Shown here: positions 56,927 to 64,000 of the stretch, in pieces
Numbering within the stretch: the first letter of the stretch is position 1
Layout: every line of letters begins with the position of its first letter
Assembly: GCF_001662075.1 (NCBI RefSeq)
Contig: NZ_LYPL01000006.1
Location: forward strand, 124,001 to 188,000
Reading direction: 5' to 3'
DNA: 64,000 bases
Origin: Rhizobium bangladeshense
Lineage (GTDB): Bacteria > Pseudomonadota > Alphaproteobacteria > Rhizobiales > Rhizobiaceae
Program-made: the position numbers and the translations under genes
The notes under the pieces: model-generated
Databases searched by the model: none
Told to the model about the DNA's origin: nothing
The model's input: only the letters and a program-made list of their open reading frames with translations

Positions 56927-57952
56927 TCAGCGAACCGGCGGGGCGTACTGGAGGCCGCCCTTGCTCCACAGAGCGTTGAGGCCGCGATCGATCTTCAACT
57001 GGCTGCCCTGGCCGATATTGCGCTCGAAGACTTCGCCGTAATTGCCGACGTTCTTGACGATGTTGTAGGCCCATTCATTGGTCAGCCCGAGATCGGTGCC
57101 GATCTTGGTGTCTGCTTCCACGCCGAGGAAGCGCTTGATGTCAGGGTTCGGCGAATTTTTCATGTCGTCGACATTGGCCTGAGTAATGCCGAACTCTTCA
57201 GCATTGATCATGGCGTAGCCAACCCAGCTGACGATGTCGAACCACTGGTCGTCACCCTGGCGAACAGCCGGCGCCAGCGGCTCCTTGGAAATGATTTCCG
57301 GAAGGATCGCGTGCTCGTCGGGGTTCTTCAGCGTCAGGCGAAGCGAATAGAGACCGGACTGGTCGGTCGTGTAGACGTCGCAGCGGCCGGCGTCATAGGC
57401 GGCGTTGACCTCATCCAGCTTTTCGAAAACAACCGGATTGTACTGAAGGTTATTTGCCTTGAAGTAGTCGGCGAGGTTGAGCTCGGTGGTGGTGCCCGAC
57501 TGGACGCAGACGGATGCGCCGGAGAGCTCGAGCGCCGACTTCACGTTCAGGCTCTTGCGGACCATGAAGCCCTGGCCGTCATAATAGTTGACGAAACGGA
57601 AGTTCAGGCCGAGAGCGGTGTCGCGGTTGATCGACCAGGTCGTGTTGCGAGCCAGAACATCGACTTCGCCGGACTGAAGCGCCGGGAAACGGTTGGCGGC
57701 GCTGAGCGGGGTGAACTTCACCTTCGTGGGGTCGCCGAAGACGGCTGAAGCGACGGCCTTGCAGAAATCGACGTCGAAGCCGGCCCAATTGCCGGAAGCG
57801 TCCGGTGCAGCAAAGCCGGCCAGGCCGGTATTGACGCCGCATTGTACGAAACCCTTCGCCTTGACGTCACCGAGAGTGGTGGCCGAGGCTGCTGATGCGC
57901 CAAGTGCCAAAACCGCTGCGCCGATGGCGGCGGACAGGAGCTTATTCTTCAT
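56927..57952 (-). CDS. aapJ: General L-amino acid ABC transporter periplasmic binding protein
   Basis: The 341-residue length equals Rhizobium AapJ. A signal peptide (LSAAIGAAVLALGASAASAT, about 5-24) is followed by the family 3 binding domain: GFVQCGVNTGLAGFAAPDAS (about 33-52), WAGFDVDFCKAVASAVFGDP (about 55-74), and YYDGQGFMVRKSLNVKSALE. It binds a broad range of L-amino acids in the periplasm. ATG 57952 chosen; the longer upstream frame is not signal-like. First gene of aapJQMP, divergent from metC. Confidence 0.96.
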   Translation of the reverse strand: MKNKLLSAAIGAAVLALGASAASATTLGDVKAKGFVQCGVNTGLAGFAAPDASGNWAGFDVDFCKAVASAVFGDPTKVKFTPLSAANRFPALQSGEVDVLARNTTWSINRDTALGLNFRFVNYYDGQGFMVRKSLNVKSALELSGASVCVQSGTTTELNLADYFKANNLQYNPVVFEKLDEVNAAYDAGRCDVYTTDQSGLYSLRLTLKNPDEHAILPEIISKEPLAPAVRQGDDQWFDIVSWVGYAMINAEEFGITQANVDDMKNSPNPDIKRFLGVEADTKIGTDLGLTNEWAYNIVKNVGNYGEVFERNIGQGSQLKIDRGLNALWSKGGLQYAPPVR

Positions 57953-58305
57953 TTTCCCAACCTTTTCCGTTGTCTTATCTTTATCTTGTGGGGAGTGCGC
58001 CCGAACGTTGCGTCGGCCTCCCCAATCGTCTCGACACCCTCCCGGCGCGAGTGGGTCTATCACAGTCGCAAATGTCACTATGGTCAAGTGTCGCCATCAA
58101 TAATTGCGGCAAAATTCAGAAATTTGGTCAATTGCGCCGCATTCATGGGCGGCTGGTCAGGAAATGGGCGTCGGATTGCGGAAAAATAACGCGAAAATCA
58201 TACTTTTCGATGGGATCCGCTCCAGGGTCACAAGGGGTTGACCGGAGGCGGCGGGGCGTCCAAAAGTCTCGTTTTCGCGTTTTTCGCCAAAGGCTATTCC
58301 CGATC
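57953..58305. promoter_or_regulatory. Divergent control region between aapJ and metC
   Basis: This 353-base gap separates two divergent genes. The aapJ promoter is at 58059-58087. I saw no SAM-II riboswitch in front of metC, which would be typical of some alphaproteobacterial met genes, and no clear sigma-54 site for aapJ, although aap is under nitrogen control in Rhizobium. Confidence 0.5.
58059..58087 (-). promoter_or_regulatory. aapJ: Probable sigma-70 promoter of aapJ
   Basis: On the minus strand TTGACC (58087-58082) and TGTGAT (58064-58059) are 17 bases apart. The predicted start lies near 58052, giving an about 100-base leader to aapJ. Confidence 0.6.
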
Positions 58306-59496
58306 ATGAAAGACAAAGACAGCTTGCTGCAGAATGCTGGCATCAACACCCGCCTGAGCCATATCGGCAACGATCCCTTCGACTATCACGGTTTCGTCAA
58401 TCCGCCGGTCGTGCATGCCTCGACGGTGCTGTTTCCGAATGCCCGGACGATGGAGGCGCGTTCGCAGAAATACACCTACGGGACCCGCGGCACGCCGACG
58501 ACGGATGCGCTCTGCGAGGCGATCGACGCGCTCGAAGGTTCGGCCGGCACTATCCTCGTTCCCTCGGGGCTTGCGGCCGTTACCATTCCATTCCTGGGTT
58601 TCGTTGCCGCCGGCGACCATGCTCTCGTCGTCGATTCGGTTTACGGTCCGACCCGCCATTTCTGCGACACGATGCTGAAGCGGCTCGGCGTCGAGGTGGA
58701 ATATTACGACCCGTCGATCGGCGCCGGCATCGAGGCGCTGTTCCGGCCGAACACGAAGATCGTGCACACCGAGGCTCCCGGCTCCAACACCTTCGAGATG
58801 CAGGATATTCCGGCGATCTCGGCGGTTGCCCACCGCCACGGCGCCGTCGTCATGATGGACAATACCTGGGCGACGCCGCTTTATTTCCGGCCGCTCGATC
58901 ATGGCGTCGACATCTCCATCCACGCGGCGACGAAATATCCGTCCGGCCATTCCGACATCCTGCTCGGGACGGTGTCGGCCAATGCCGAGCATTGGGAGCG
59001 TCTGAAAGAGGCGAACGGGGTGCTCGGCATCTGCGGCGCACCCGATGATGCCTATCAGATCCTGCGCGGATTGCGCACCATGGGGCTGCGCCTCGAGCGT
59101 CATTATGAAAGCGCGCTTGCTATCGCCGAATGGCTGGAGGGCAGGGAGGATGTCGCGCGCGTGCTGCATCCGGCGCTGCCGAGCTTTCCCTCCCATCATC
59201 TCTGGAAGCGCGATTTCAAGGGGGCGAGCGGCATCTTTTCCTTCGTGCTTGCCGCCGATGGTCCCGAGCAGTCCAGGGCAAAGGCGCATGCCTTCCTCGA
59301 TGCGCTGCGGATCTTCGGCCTCGGCTATTCCTGGGGCGGCTTCGAAAGCCTCGCTTTGCACGCATATCTCAACGACCGCAGGGTCGCCAAGGCGCCGACC
59401 GACGGCGCGGTCATCCGCCTGCAGATCGGCATCGAAGATGTGGCCGACCTCAAGGCCGATATCGAGCGCGGGTTCGCGGCGGCAAGCGCCGTCTGA
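58306..59496 (+). CDS. metC: Cystathionine beta-lyase (Cys/Met metabolism PLP enzyme)
   Basis: The 396-residue enzyme has YTYGTRGTPTTDALCEAID (about 56-74), a VDSVYGPTRHFCDTMLKRLG region (about 109-128), MMDNTWATPLYFRPLDHG (about 183-200) and the PLP lysine Lys210 in HAATKYPSGHSDILLG. It cleaves cystathionine to homocysteine in methionine synthesis. The start ATG 58306 gives the family start. In R. leguminosarum metC lies beside aap, as here. Confidence 0.95.
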   Translation: MKDKDSLLQNAGINTRLSHIGNDPFDYHGFVNPPVVHASTVLFPNARTMEARSQKYTYGTRGTPTTDALCEAIDALEGSAGTILVPSGLAAVTIPFLGFVAAGDHALVVDSVYGPTRHFCDTMLKRLGVEVEYYDPSIGAGIEALFRPNTKIVHTEAPGSNTFEMQDIPAISAVAHRHGAVVMMDNTWATPLYFRPLDHGVDISIHAATKYPSGHSDILLGTVSANAEHWERLKEANGVLGICGAPDDAYQILRGLRTMGLRLERHYESALAIAEWLEGREDVARVLHPALPSFPSHHLWKRDFKGASGIFSFVLAADGPEQSRAKAHAFLDALRIFGLGYSWGGFESLALHAYLNDRRVAKAPTDGAVIRLQIGIEDVADLKADIERGFAAASAV

Positions 59497-59531
59497 GGGC
59501 AGGTGTGCAGCGCGCCGTCGCTTGCGGCGCT

Positions 59532-60683
59532 CTATGGCCGCATGGCGCGATAGCCGTAGATCCAGTCGAGATCCGCCGCCAGGCTTTGTGGCGGCTTCAG
59601 CCCGAGCACGAGGTCGCGGCCGATCCGGATCGGCCCCCTCGCATGATAGGCAAACCGGTTGAAGGCGCCGCGCCGACGAAGCTTGGCGATGCGCGGCGCG
59701 CGATGCCTTTCGAAGAGCACCAGCGCTTCGGCGACGGGACGATCCGAAAGAAACGCGGCAAGTTCGTAGGCATCTTCGATCGCCATGGCCGCTCCCTGGG
59801 CGGCAAAGGGCATCATCGCATGCGCGGCATCGCCGATCAGAACCGTCCTGCGGCCGTCCTGCCACGCGCCCGACGTGGTTTCGAAGAGCGGCCAGAACGT
59901 CAGCTTCGGCTGTTTTTCGAGCAGCGACATAATCGCGCTGTTCCAGCCGGAAAGCTGCGCCCTGAGCCGTGCGCGCTGCTCTGCCGTCGGCTCGTTTCGC
60001 CAAGCCTGCGGCGCGGCATTGCCGGCGGTGATCGCCACCATGTTGATACTGGCGGTCTCCCTCAGCGGGTAGCAGACGAGATGCGCCGATCCGCCCAGGA
60101 AGGCCGAAACGCTTGTTCGGTCGAGAAAACCCGGCGCCTCGTCTTCGGCAATGGTGAAGCGGTAGGCGATATTGCCGGAAAAGCGCGGCGAGGGACTGCC
60201 GGGCACGGATTGCCGGAGCTTCGACCAGACGCCGTCCGCGCCGATGACGACATCGGCGGCCCGCTCGACAGGCGGCGAATTCGATTCCATTCGCACGCCG
60301 AGATGAAGCCGGCAGAGCGGATCGGCTTCGACCGCAGTGAGAAGCGCATTCTGCAACGTGGCGCGGTGCAGCACGCCATAGGGTGCTCCCCAGCGCTGCC
60401 GCGCGAATTTGCCGGCCGGCACGGCCGCAAGCTGGCGCAGCGAACCGCCTGATATCAGGCGGATCGTGTCCGGTTCGAGCCAGACTTTTGAAAGTCCCTC
60501 GAGGACGCCGAGTTCTGCCAGGATGCGGGAGGCGTTCGGCGAAACCTGCAAGCCGGCGCCGACTTCGACGAGTTCATCCGCCTGCTCGAAAATCTCCGAG
60601 CTGATGCCCCGCCGGGAAAGCGAAAGCGCGGCGGTTAGCCCGGCAATGCCGGCGCCGATGATGGCGGCGTGTTCGACCGGCAT
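59532..60683 (-). CDS. FAD-dependent monooxygenase (salicylate hydroxylase-like)
   Basis: The 383-residue flavoprotein has an FAD-binding GAGIAGLTAALSLSRRGI (about 10-27), the DG motif in VVIGADGVWSKLRQS (about 140-154), and the GD motif LIGDAAHAMMPFAAQGAAMA (about 275-294). These define class A aromatic hydroxylases. The substrate is not known. The start is ATG 60683. It is convergent with metC. Confidence 0.88.
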   Translation of the reverse strand: MPVEHAAIIGAGIAGLTAALSLSRRGISSEIFEQADELVEVGAGLQVSPNASRILAELGVLEGLSKVWLEPDTIRLISGGSLRQLAAVPAGKFARQRWGAPYGVLHRATLQNALLTAVEADPLCRLHLGVRMESNSPPVERAADVVIGADGVWSKLRQSVPGSPSPRFSGNIAYRFTIAEDEAPGFLDRTSVSAFLGGSAHLVCYPLRETASINMVAITAGNAAPQAWRNEPTAEQRARLRAQLSGWNSAIMSLLEKQPKLTFWPLFETTSGAWQDGRRTVLIGDAAHAMMPFAAQGAAMAIEDAYELAAFLSDRPVAEALVLFERHRAPRIAKLRRRGAFNRFAYHARGPIRIGRDLVLGLKPPQSLAADLDWIYGYRAMRP

Positions 60684-60712
60684 TATCAAGTCCGATCCGG
60701 ATTCTGGACTGT

Positions 60713-60958
60713 TTACGCCGCCTTCACGTGGAAAACGCAGCCGGCCGGATTGGTCTGGCTCGGCTTGAGGGAAGAATTGAAGCGATAGAGCGTCGAGCAG
60801 TAGGAGCAGACCTTCTCGTTGTCGTCGCCCATGTCGATGAAGATGTGCGGGTGATCGAAGGGAACCGAAGCGCCCGTGCACATGAATTCCTTGACGCCGA
60901 CTTCGATGACGCGATGACCGCCGTCGTTCTGGAAGTGAGGAATGTTGTGGCCGGCCAT
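60713..60958 (-). CDS. Zinc-finger NDUFS6-like protein (zf-CHCC)
   Basis: The 81-residue protein has VKEFMCTGASVPFDHPHIFI (about 22-41) and KVCSYCSTLYRF (about 48-59), giving the C-x(n)-H...C-x2-C metal set of zf-CHCC. NDUFS6 (13 kDa) of complex I has this domain. ATG 60958 is chosen because it begins the conserved block MAGHNIPHFQND. Third complex I-type accessory gene in this window. Confidence 0.88.
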   Translation of the reverse strand: MAGHNIPHFQNDGGHRVIEVGVKEFMCTGASVPFDHPHIFIDMGDDNEKVCSYCSTLYRFNSSLKPSQTNPAGCVFHVKAA

Positions 60959-61116
60959 GTCGCTCTCCGAATGCTTTGAAATTTGCGCGAACCTTATAAG
61001 CCTTCGCCGCAAATGTGTAGAGCCAATGCGCCGCGGCAGGCACAGTTTTCAGCCACGGTTTTTGGCTTCACGCTGGCAGGCGGCTCGATTATGGTCGCGC
61101 CAAAAAGGAAGACCCG

Positions 61117-61902
61117 ATGAACCTGAACACTCCAGTTTTTTCAAGCTTCACCCATGACGGATTGCGGCTCGCCTTTTTCGACGAAGGCGATCCCTCCGGT
61201 ATACCCGTCCTGTTGATTCACGGCTTTGCCTCGACGGCAAACGTCAACTGGGTGCATCCGGGTTGGTTGAAGACGCTCGGCGATGCCGGCTACCGGGTGA
61301 TCGCCATCGACAATCGCGGCCATGGCGCGAGCGACAAGCCGCATGATGCCGAAGCCTATCGTCCATGGGTGATGGCCGGCGATGCGATCGCCTTGCTCGA
61401 TCATCTCGGCATCCCTGAGGCCAATCTCATGGGCTATTCGATGGGCGCGCGCATTTCCGTCTTTGCCGCACTCGCTAATCCGCATCGCGTCCGCTCGCTG
61501 GTGCTCGGCGGCCTCGGCATCGGCATGACCGATGGCGTCGGCGACTGGGACCCGATTGCCGATGCGCTGCTGGCCCCGTCGCTGGACGTCGTGATGCATG
61601 ACCGCGGCCGCATGTTCCGCGCCTTCGCCGAACAGACGAAGAGCGACCGCACCGCGCTTGCCGCCTGCATCCGCGGCTCGCGCGATCTCGTCGCCCGCTC
61701 GGATATGGCCAAACTCGATATGCCGGCGCTGATCGGCGTCGGCACCAGGGATGATATCGCCGGCTCGCCGCAGCAGCTGGCGGCGCTGATGCCCGATGCC
61801 GAGGCGCTCGATATTCCCGGACGTGATCATATGCTCGCCGTCGGTGACAAGGTTTTCAAGCAGGCGGTGCTGGCCTTCTACGCAAGGACGGCCAAGGGCT
61901 GA
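61117..61902 (+). CDS. Alpha/beta hydrolase
   Basis: This 261-residue protein has an oxyanion HG motif VLLIHGFAST (about 31-40), the nucleophile elbow GYSMGA with Ser108, an acidic residue in GVGTRDDIAGSP (about 207-218), and catalytic His in GRDHMLAVGD (about 233-242). It is likely an esterase or lactonase; the substrate is not clear. No signal peptide. ATG 61117. Confidence 0.87.
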   Translation: MNLNTPVFSSFTHDGLRLAFFDEGDPSGIPVLLIHGFASTANVNWVHPGWLKTLGDAGYRVIAIDNRGHGASDKPHDAEAYRPWVMAGDAIALLDHLGIPEANLMGYSMGARISVFAALANPHRVRSLVLGGLGIGMTDGVGDWDPIADALLAPSLDVVMHDRGRMFRAFAEQTKSDRTALAACIRGSRDLVARSDMAKLDMPALIGVGTRDDIAGSPQQLAALMPDAEALDIPGRDHMLAVGDKVFKQAVLAFYARTAKG

Positions 61903-62030
61903 CATCATCGTGATGCCGAAAACCCATGCTAAAAAACCATGGTGACGCCACCCATTTATGTTATTGGCGTTTTCCACTATATACTGGCATTCCGAAATCG
62001 GCATTACGGCCGGCAACGAGGAGAGCGGCG

Positions 62031-62864
62031 ATGGTCGCCAAGACAGACATTCGTGCTTTTGAGACAGGTCATCCATTGAAAGTGATGGATCCCATCTGGG
62101 ACAGCCTGCGCGAGGAAGCCCGCACTGCCGCCGAAACGGACCCTGTTCTCGCCGCCTTTCTCTATTCGACGGTGATCAACCACCGTTCGCTCGAAGAATG
62201 CGTCATTCACCGCATCTGCGAACGCCTCGATCACCCCGACATGCAGGCGATCCTCCTGCGCCAGACCTTCGAGGAAATGCTCGCCGATTGGCCGGAATGG
62301 AGCTCGATTCTGCGCGTCGATATCCAGGCGGTCTATGACCGCGATCCGGCTTGCCTGCGCTTCATGGAGGCGGTGCTCTATTTCAAGGGTTTCCATGCGC
62401 TGCAGACGCATCGTCTGGCCCATTGGCTGCTGAACCGCGGCAGGCGTGACTTTGCCCTCTATTTGCAAAGCCGCTCCTCCAGCGTTTTCCAGACCGACAT
62501 CAATCCGGCCGCCCGTATCGGCAAGGGTATTTTCCTCGACCATGCCACCGGCCTCGTGATCGGCGAAACGGCTGTTGTCGGCGACAATGTCTCGATCCTG
62601 CATGGTGTCACGCTCGGCGGCACCGGCAAGGAGGGCGCCGACCGCCATCCGAAGATCGGCAGCGGCGTCATGATCGGCGCCGGCGCGAAGATCCTCGGCA
62701 ACATCGAGATCGGCTTCTGCTCGCGCGTCGCTGCCGGTTCCGTCGTCCTCAAGGCGGTGCCGCCGAAAAAGACGGTCGCCGGTGTGCCGGCCAAGGTCGT
62801 CGGCGAGGCCGGTTGTTCCGAACCGTCGCGCAACATGGACCAGGTGATCGGCGCCGACATCTGA
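62031..62864 (+). CDS. cysE: Serine O-acetyltransferase
   Basis: The 277-residue enzyme makes O-acetylserine, the cysteine precursor. It has the N-terminal helical SATase domain (DPIWDSLREEARTAAETDP) and a left-handed beta-helix of hexapeptides: DINPAARIGKGIFLDHATGL (about 157-176), VIGETAVVGDNVSILHGVTL and PKIGSGVMIGAGAKILGNIE. The catalytic Asp/His pair is in the DHATG region. ATG 62031 has GAGGAGAG upstream. Confidence 0.96.
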   Translation: MVAKTDIRAFETGHPLKVMDPIWDSLREEARTAAETDPVLAAFLYSTVINHRSLEECVIHRICERLDHPDMQAILLRQTFEEMLADWPEWSSILRVDIQAVYDRDPACLRFMEAVLYFKGFHALQTHRLAHWLLNRGRRDFALYLQSRSSSVFQTDINPAARIGKGIFLDHATGLVIGETAVVGDNVSILHGVTLGGTGKEGADRHPKIGSGVMIGAGAKILGNIEIGFCSRVAAGSVVLKAVPPKKTVAGVPAKVVGEAGCSEPSRNMDQVIGADI

Positions 62865-63002
62865 GCGCCTGTTGGAAAAAGGATAGAAAAAGCCGGCAGG
62901 AACCGAGCGGGACAGCCACTGCCCAAGCGGCAGCCCGCCTTTACACCGCTGCTTTTCCTGTGCAAGAAGCGGCCAATCAAGACCGCTTACGGAGATGACA
63001 GA

Positions 63003-63206
63003 GTGAAGCCTGAAGAAATCAAGAAGCTCGACGCCTATTTCAAGCGCATGTTCAACCCGCAGATGATCGTCAAGGCGCGTCCGCGCAAGAATGATTCTGC
63101 GGAAGTCTATCTCGGCGAAGAATTTCTGGGCGTCGTCTATATCGATGACGAGGACGGCGACCGCTCCTACAACTTTTCGATGGCGATCCTCGACGTCGAT
63201 CTTTGA
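63003..63206 (+). CDS. DUF3126 family small protein
   Basis: The 67-residue protein starts with GTG 63003 (MKPEEIKKLDAYFKRMFNPQ) and ends SFSMAILDVDL. The middle VKARPRKNDSAEVYLGEEFLG (about 23-43) matches the DUF3126 pattern. It is a small single-domain alphaproteobacterial protein of unknown role. GGAG is seven to nine bases before GTG. A strong terminator follows. Confidence 0.88.
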   Translation: MKPEEIKKLDAYFKRMFNPQMIVKARPRKNDSAEVYLGEEFLGVVYIDDEDGDRSYNFSMAILDVDL

Positions 63207-63229
63207 TCGCACTCGAAAGTTTTAAGAGG

Positions 63230-63259
63230 ACCGGGCGGCGCGATCCGCCCGGTTTTTTT
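63230..63259 (+). terminator. Rho-independent terminator after the DUF3126 gene
   Basis: ACCGGGCGG and CCGCCCGGT form a 9-bp stem with a six-base loop, followed by TTTTTTG. Confidence 0.92.
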
Positions 63260-63400
63260 GTTTTTTTGCTTCTCAAGTAATTTTTTTTTAAAATCTCCGG
63301 TTGTGGCTACCTGATATATATTAGCAAAATCAGTTAAAGACGCACGTGCCCCGGCGCGCGGCCTTTGTTTTATTGCTGTCATACAACCTATGAGTTGTTT

Positions 63401-63446
63401 TGCGTCGCACAAGACTACTTGACTATTTGTGCGTCGCAGCTACCCT
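63401..63446 (+). promoter_or_regulatory. Phasin promoter with two PhaR-like operator halves
   Basis: TTGACT (63419-63424) and TACCCT (63441-63446) form a 16-base-spaced promoter. TGCGTCGCA occurs twice, at 63401-63409 and 63430-63438; the second lies between -35 and -10. It fits the core of the PhaR motif CTGC-N3-4-GCAG reported in Sinorhizobium, so repression by PhaR is likely. Confidence 0.6.
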
Positions 63447-63478
63447 GCCGCCATCCCACAGCCCAACGGAGGACGGTC

Positions 63479-63850
63479 ATGTTCAACTTTGACGATGCAA
63501 ACAGGAAGAGCAAGGAAGCCGTCGATACGGCGTTGAGAACCTATTCCGAAACGGCGAGGGGCTTTCAGGCAATCGCCGCCGAAGCTGCTGAATATTCGAA
63601 GAAGTCCTTTCAGGATGCGGTGACGCATTTCGAAACGCTGGCCGGGGCCAAGAGCTTCGAGGCCGTGTTCGAGCTGCAAACCAGCTATGTCAAGTCCAGC
63701 TATGAGAGCTTCGTTTCCGAAGCCACCAAGCTCGGCGAAATGTACGCCGATCTCGCCAAGTCCGCCTACAAGCCTTACGAGGCTCCGATCGCCGCTGCCG
63801 TCGCCAAGACGAGCAGGCAGGCGCCGGCGGCAACGCCTGCCGCCGCATGA
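63479..63850 (+). CDS. Phasin family PHB-granule protein
   Basis: The 123-residue protein begins MFNFDDANRKSKEAVDTALR, has the amphipathic helix of phasins (TARGFQAIAAEAAEYSKKSF, about 25-44), and LQTSYVKSSYESFVSEATK (about 68-86). The C-terminus is Ala/Pro-rich. It coats PHB granules. ATG 63479 has ACGGAGGACGG upstream. Confidence 0.9.
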   Translation: MFNFDDANRKSKEAVDTALRTYSETARGFQAIAAEAAEYSKKSFQDAVTHFETLAGAKSFEAVFELQTSYVKSSYESFVSEATKLGEMYADLAKSAYKPYEAPIAAAVAKTSRQAPAATPAAA

Positions 63851-63896
63851 ATTGATTGCGACGGCGCAACCTGCGCGACATATTGAAAAACCGGGG

Positions 63897-63926
63897 CCGG
63901 CTACGCATCTGTAGCCGGTCTTTTTT
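63897..63926 (+). terminator. Terminator after phasin gene
   Basis: CCGGCTAC and GTAGCCGG pair in an 8-bp stem with a six-base loop, followed by TCTTTTTTG. Confidence 0.92.
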
Positions 63927-64000
63927 GTTTCCACCTTCGCCACAGCGTCCGCTTGGATCGGCCCGGGGACTTTTTTGGTCTTTCCCGTGCATGCCGGCAT

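Noticed and set aside
57953..58305. SAM-II riboswitch in front of metC
   Set aside because: No SAM-II core or pseudoknot wording could be seen; only an intergenic with a sigma-70-like aapJ promoter.
58294..60003. 569-codon minus-strand frame opposite metC
   Set aside because: It overlaps both metC and the FAD monooxygenase in the wrong phase and is low in protein-like sequence.

Overview
The window is chromosomal DNA from a fast-growing rhizobium, most likely Rhizobium of the leguminosarum/etli group. The DNA is GC-rich with third-position GC bias. It carries a general L-amino-acid permease operon of aapJQMP type next to metC, a 636-residue class I PHB synthase, a phasin, a gatCA/gatB amidotransferase, and alphaproteobacterial accessory subunits of complex I. 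The genus is inferred from gene content and lengths; no database was searched.

Layout. 1-1.2 kb: a minus-strand cluster of DUF1127 micro-proteins and hairpin RNAs whose loops carry CCUCC(U)CCC, matching the alphaproteobacterial 'cuckoo' (CcsR) small RNA family. 1.4-9.9 kb: a DUF2157/GDYXXLXY membrane pair, tRNA-Leu, trigger factor, a SnoaL-like protein, a radical SAM protein, an EEP-family hydrolase and the soluble transhydrogenase. 10.0-13.1 kb: an FMN alpha-hydroxyacid oxidase and an unknown TPR-like protein, bracketed by an intact radC and a decayed copy of the radC 3' end, which suggests an old insertion. 13-25 kb: radC-map, a TetR regulator, two small membrane proteins, ruvX, a metallo-hydrolase, gatCA, several GNAT acetyltransferases around a YjhX (TopAI-like) protein, gatB, and the NDUFA12 and DUF2155 proteins. 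25.8-31 kb: a frameshifted DUF2167 gene, then aroQ-accB-accC-aat in one direction, a DsbA-like oxidoreductase and an aminotransferase. 32-41 kb: a DUF2778 protein, phaC, a lipoprotein, an aminotransferase followed by hom, and recJ. 41-46 kb: three tRNA-Glu genes (two in a 125-nt duplication), an M15-like lipoprotein, gloA, a double cold-shock protein, a DUF192 protein, tRNA-Pro, the NDUFS4-like subunit and tRNA-Arg.

46.1-53.6 kb is an accessory region. It is gene-poor and contains broken reading frames, a large secreted beta-helix/RTX protein, small lipoproteins, a DUF3597 protein and a RIME-like intergenic palindrome. 53.7-64 kb returns to core genes: aapPMQJ, metC, an FAD monooxygenase, an NDUFS6-like zinc protein, an alpha/beta hydrolase, cysE, a DUF3126 protein and a phasin with a probable PhaR-type operator pair.

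Functional themes. Carbon storage is represented by phaC and the phasin. Fatty-acid and aromatic precursor supply is represented by accBC and aroQ, and amino-acid uptake and sulfur or aspartate-family metabolism by aap, metC, cysE and hom. Three separate loci encode complex I accessory subunits. Translation is served by six tRNAs, gatCAB, map, tig and aat. The most unusual signals are the CCUCCUCCC hairpin RNA cluster, the radC-flanked segment and the YjhX gene lying between two related acetyltransferases.
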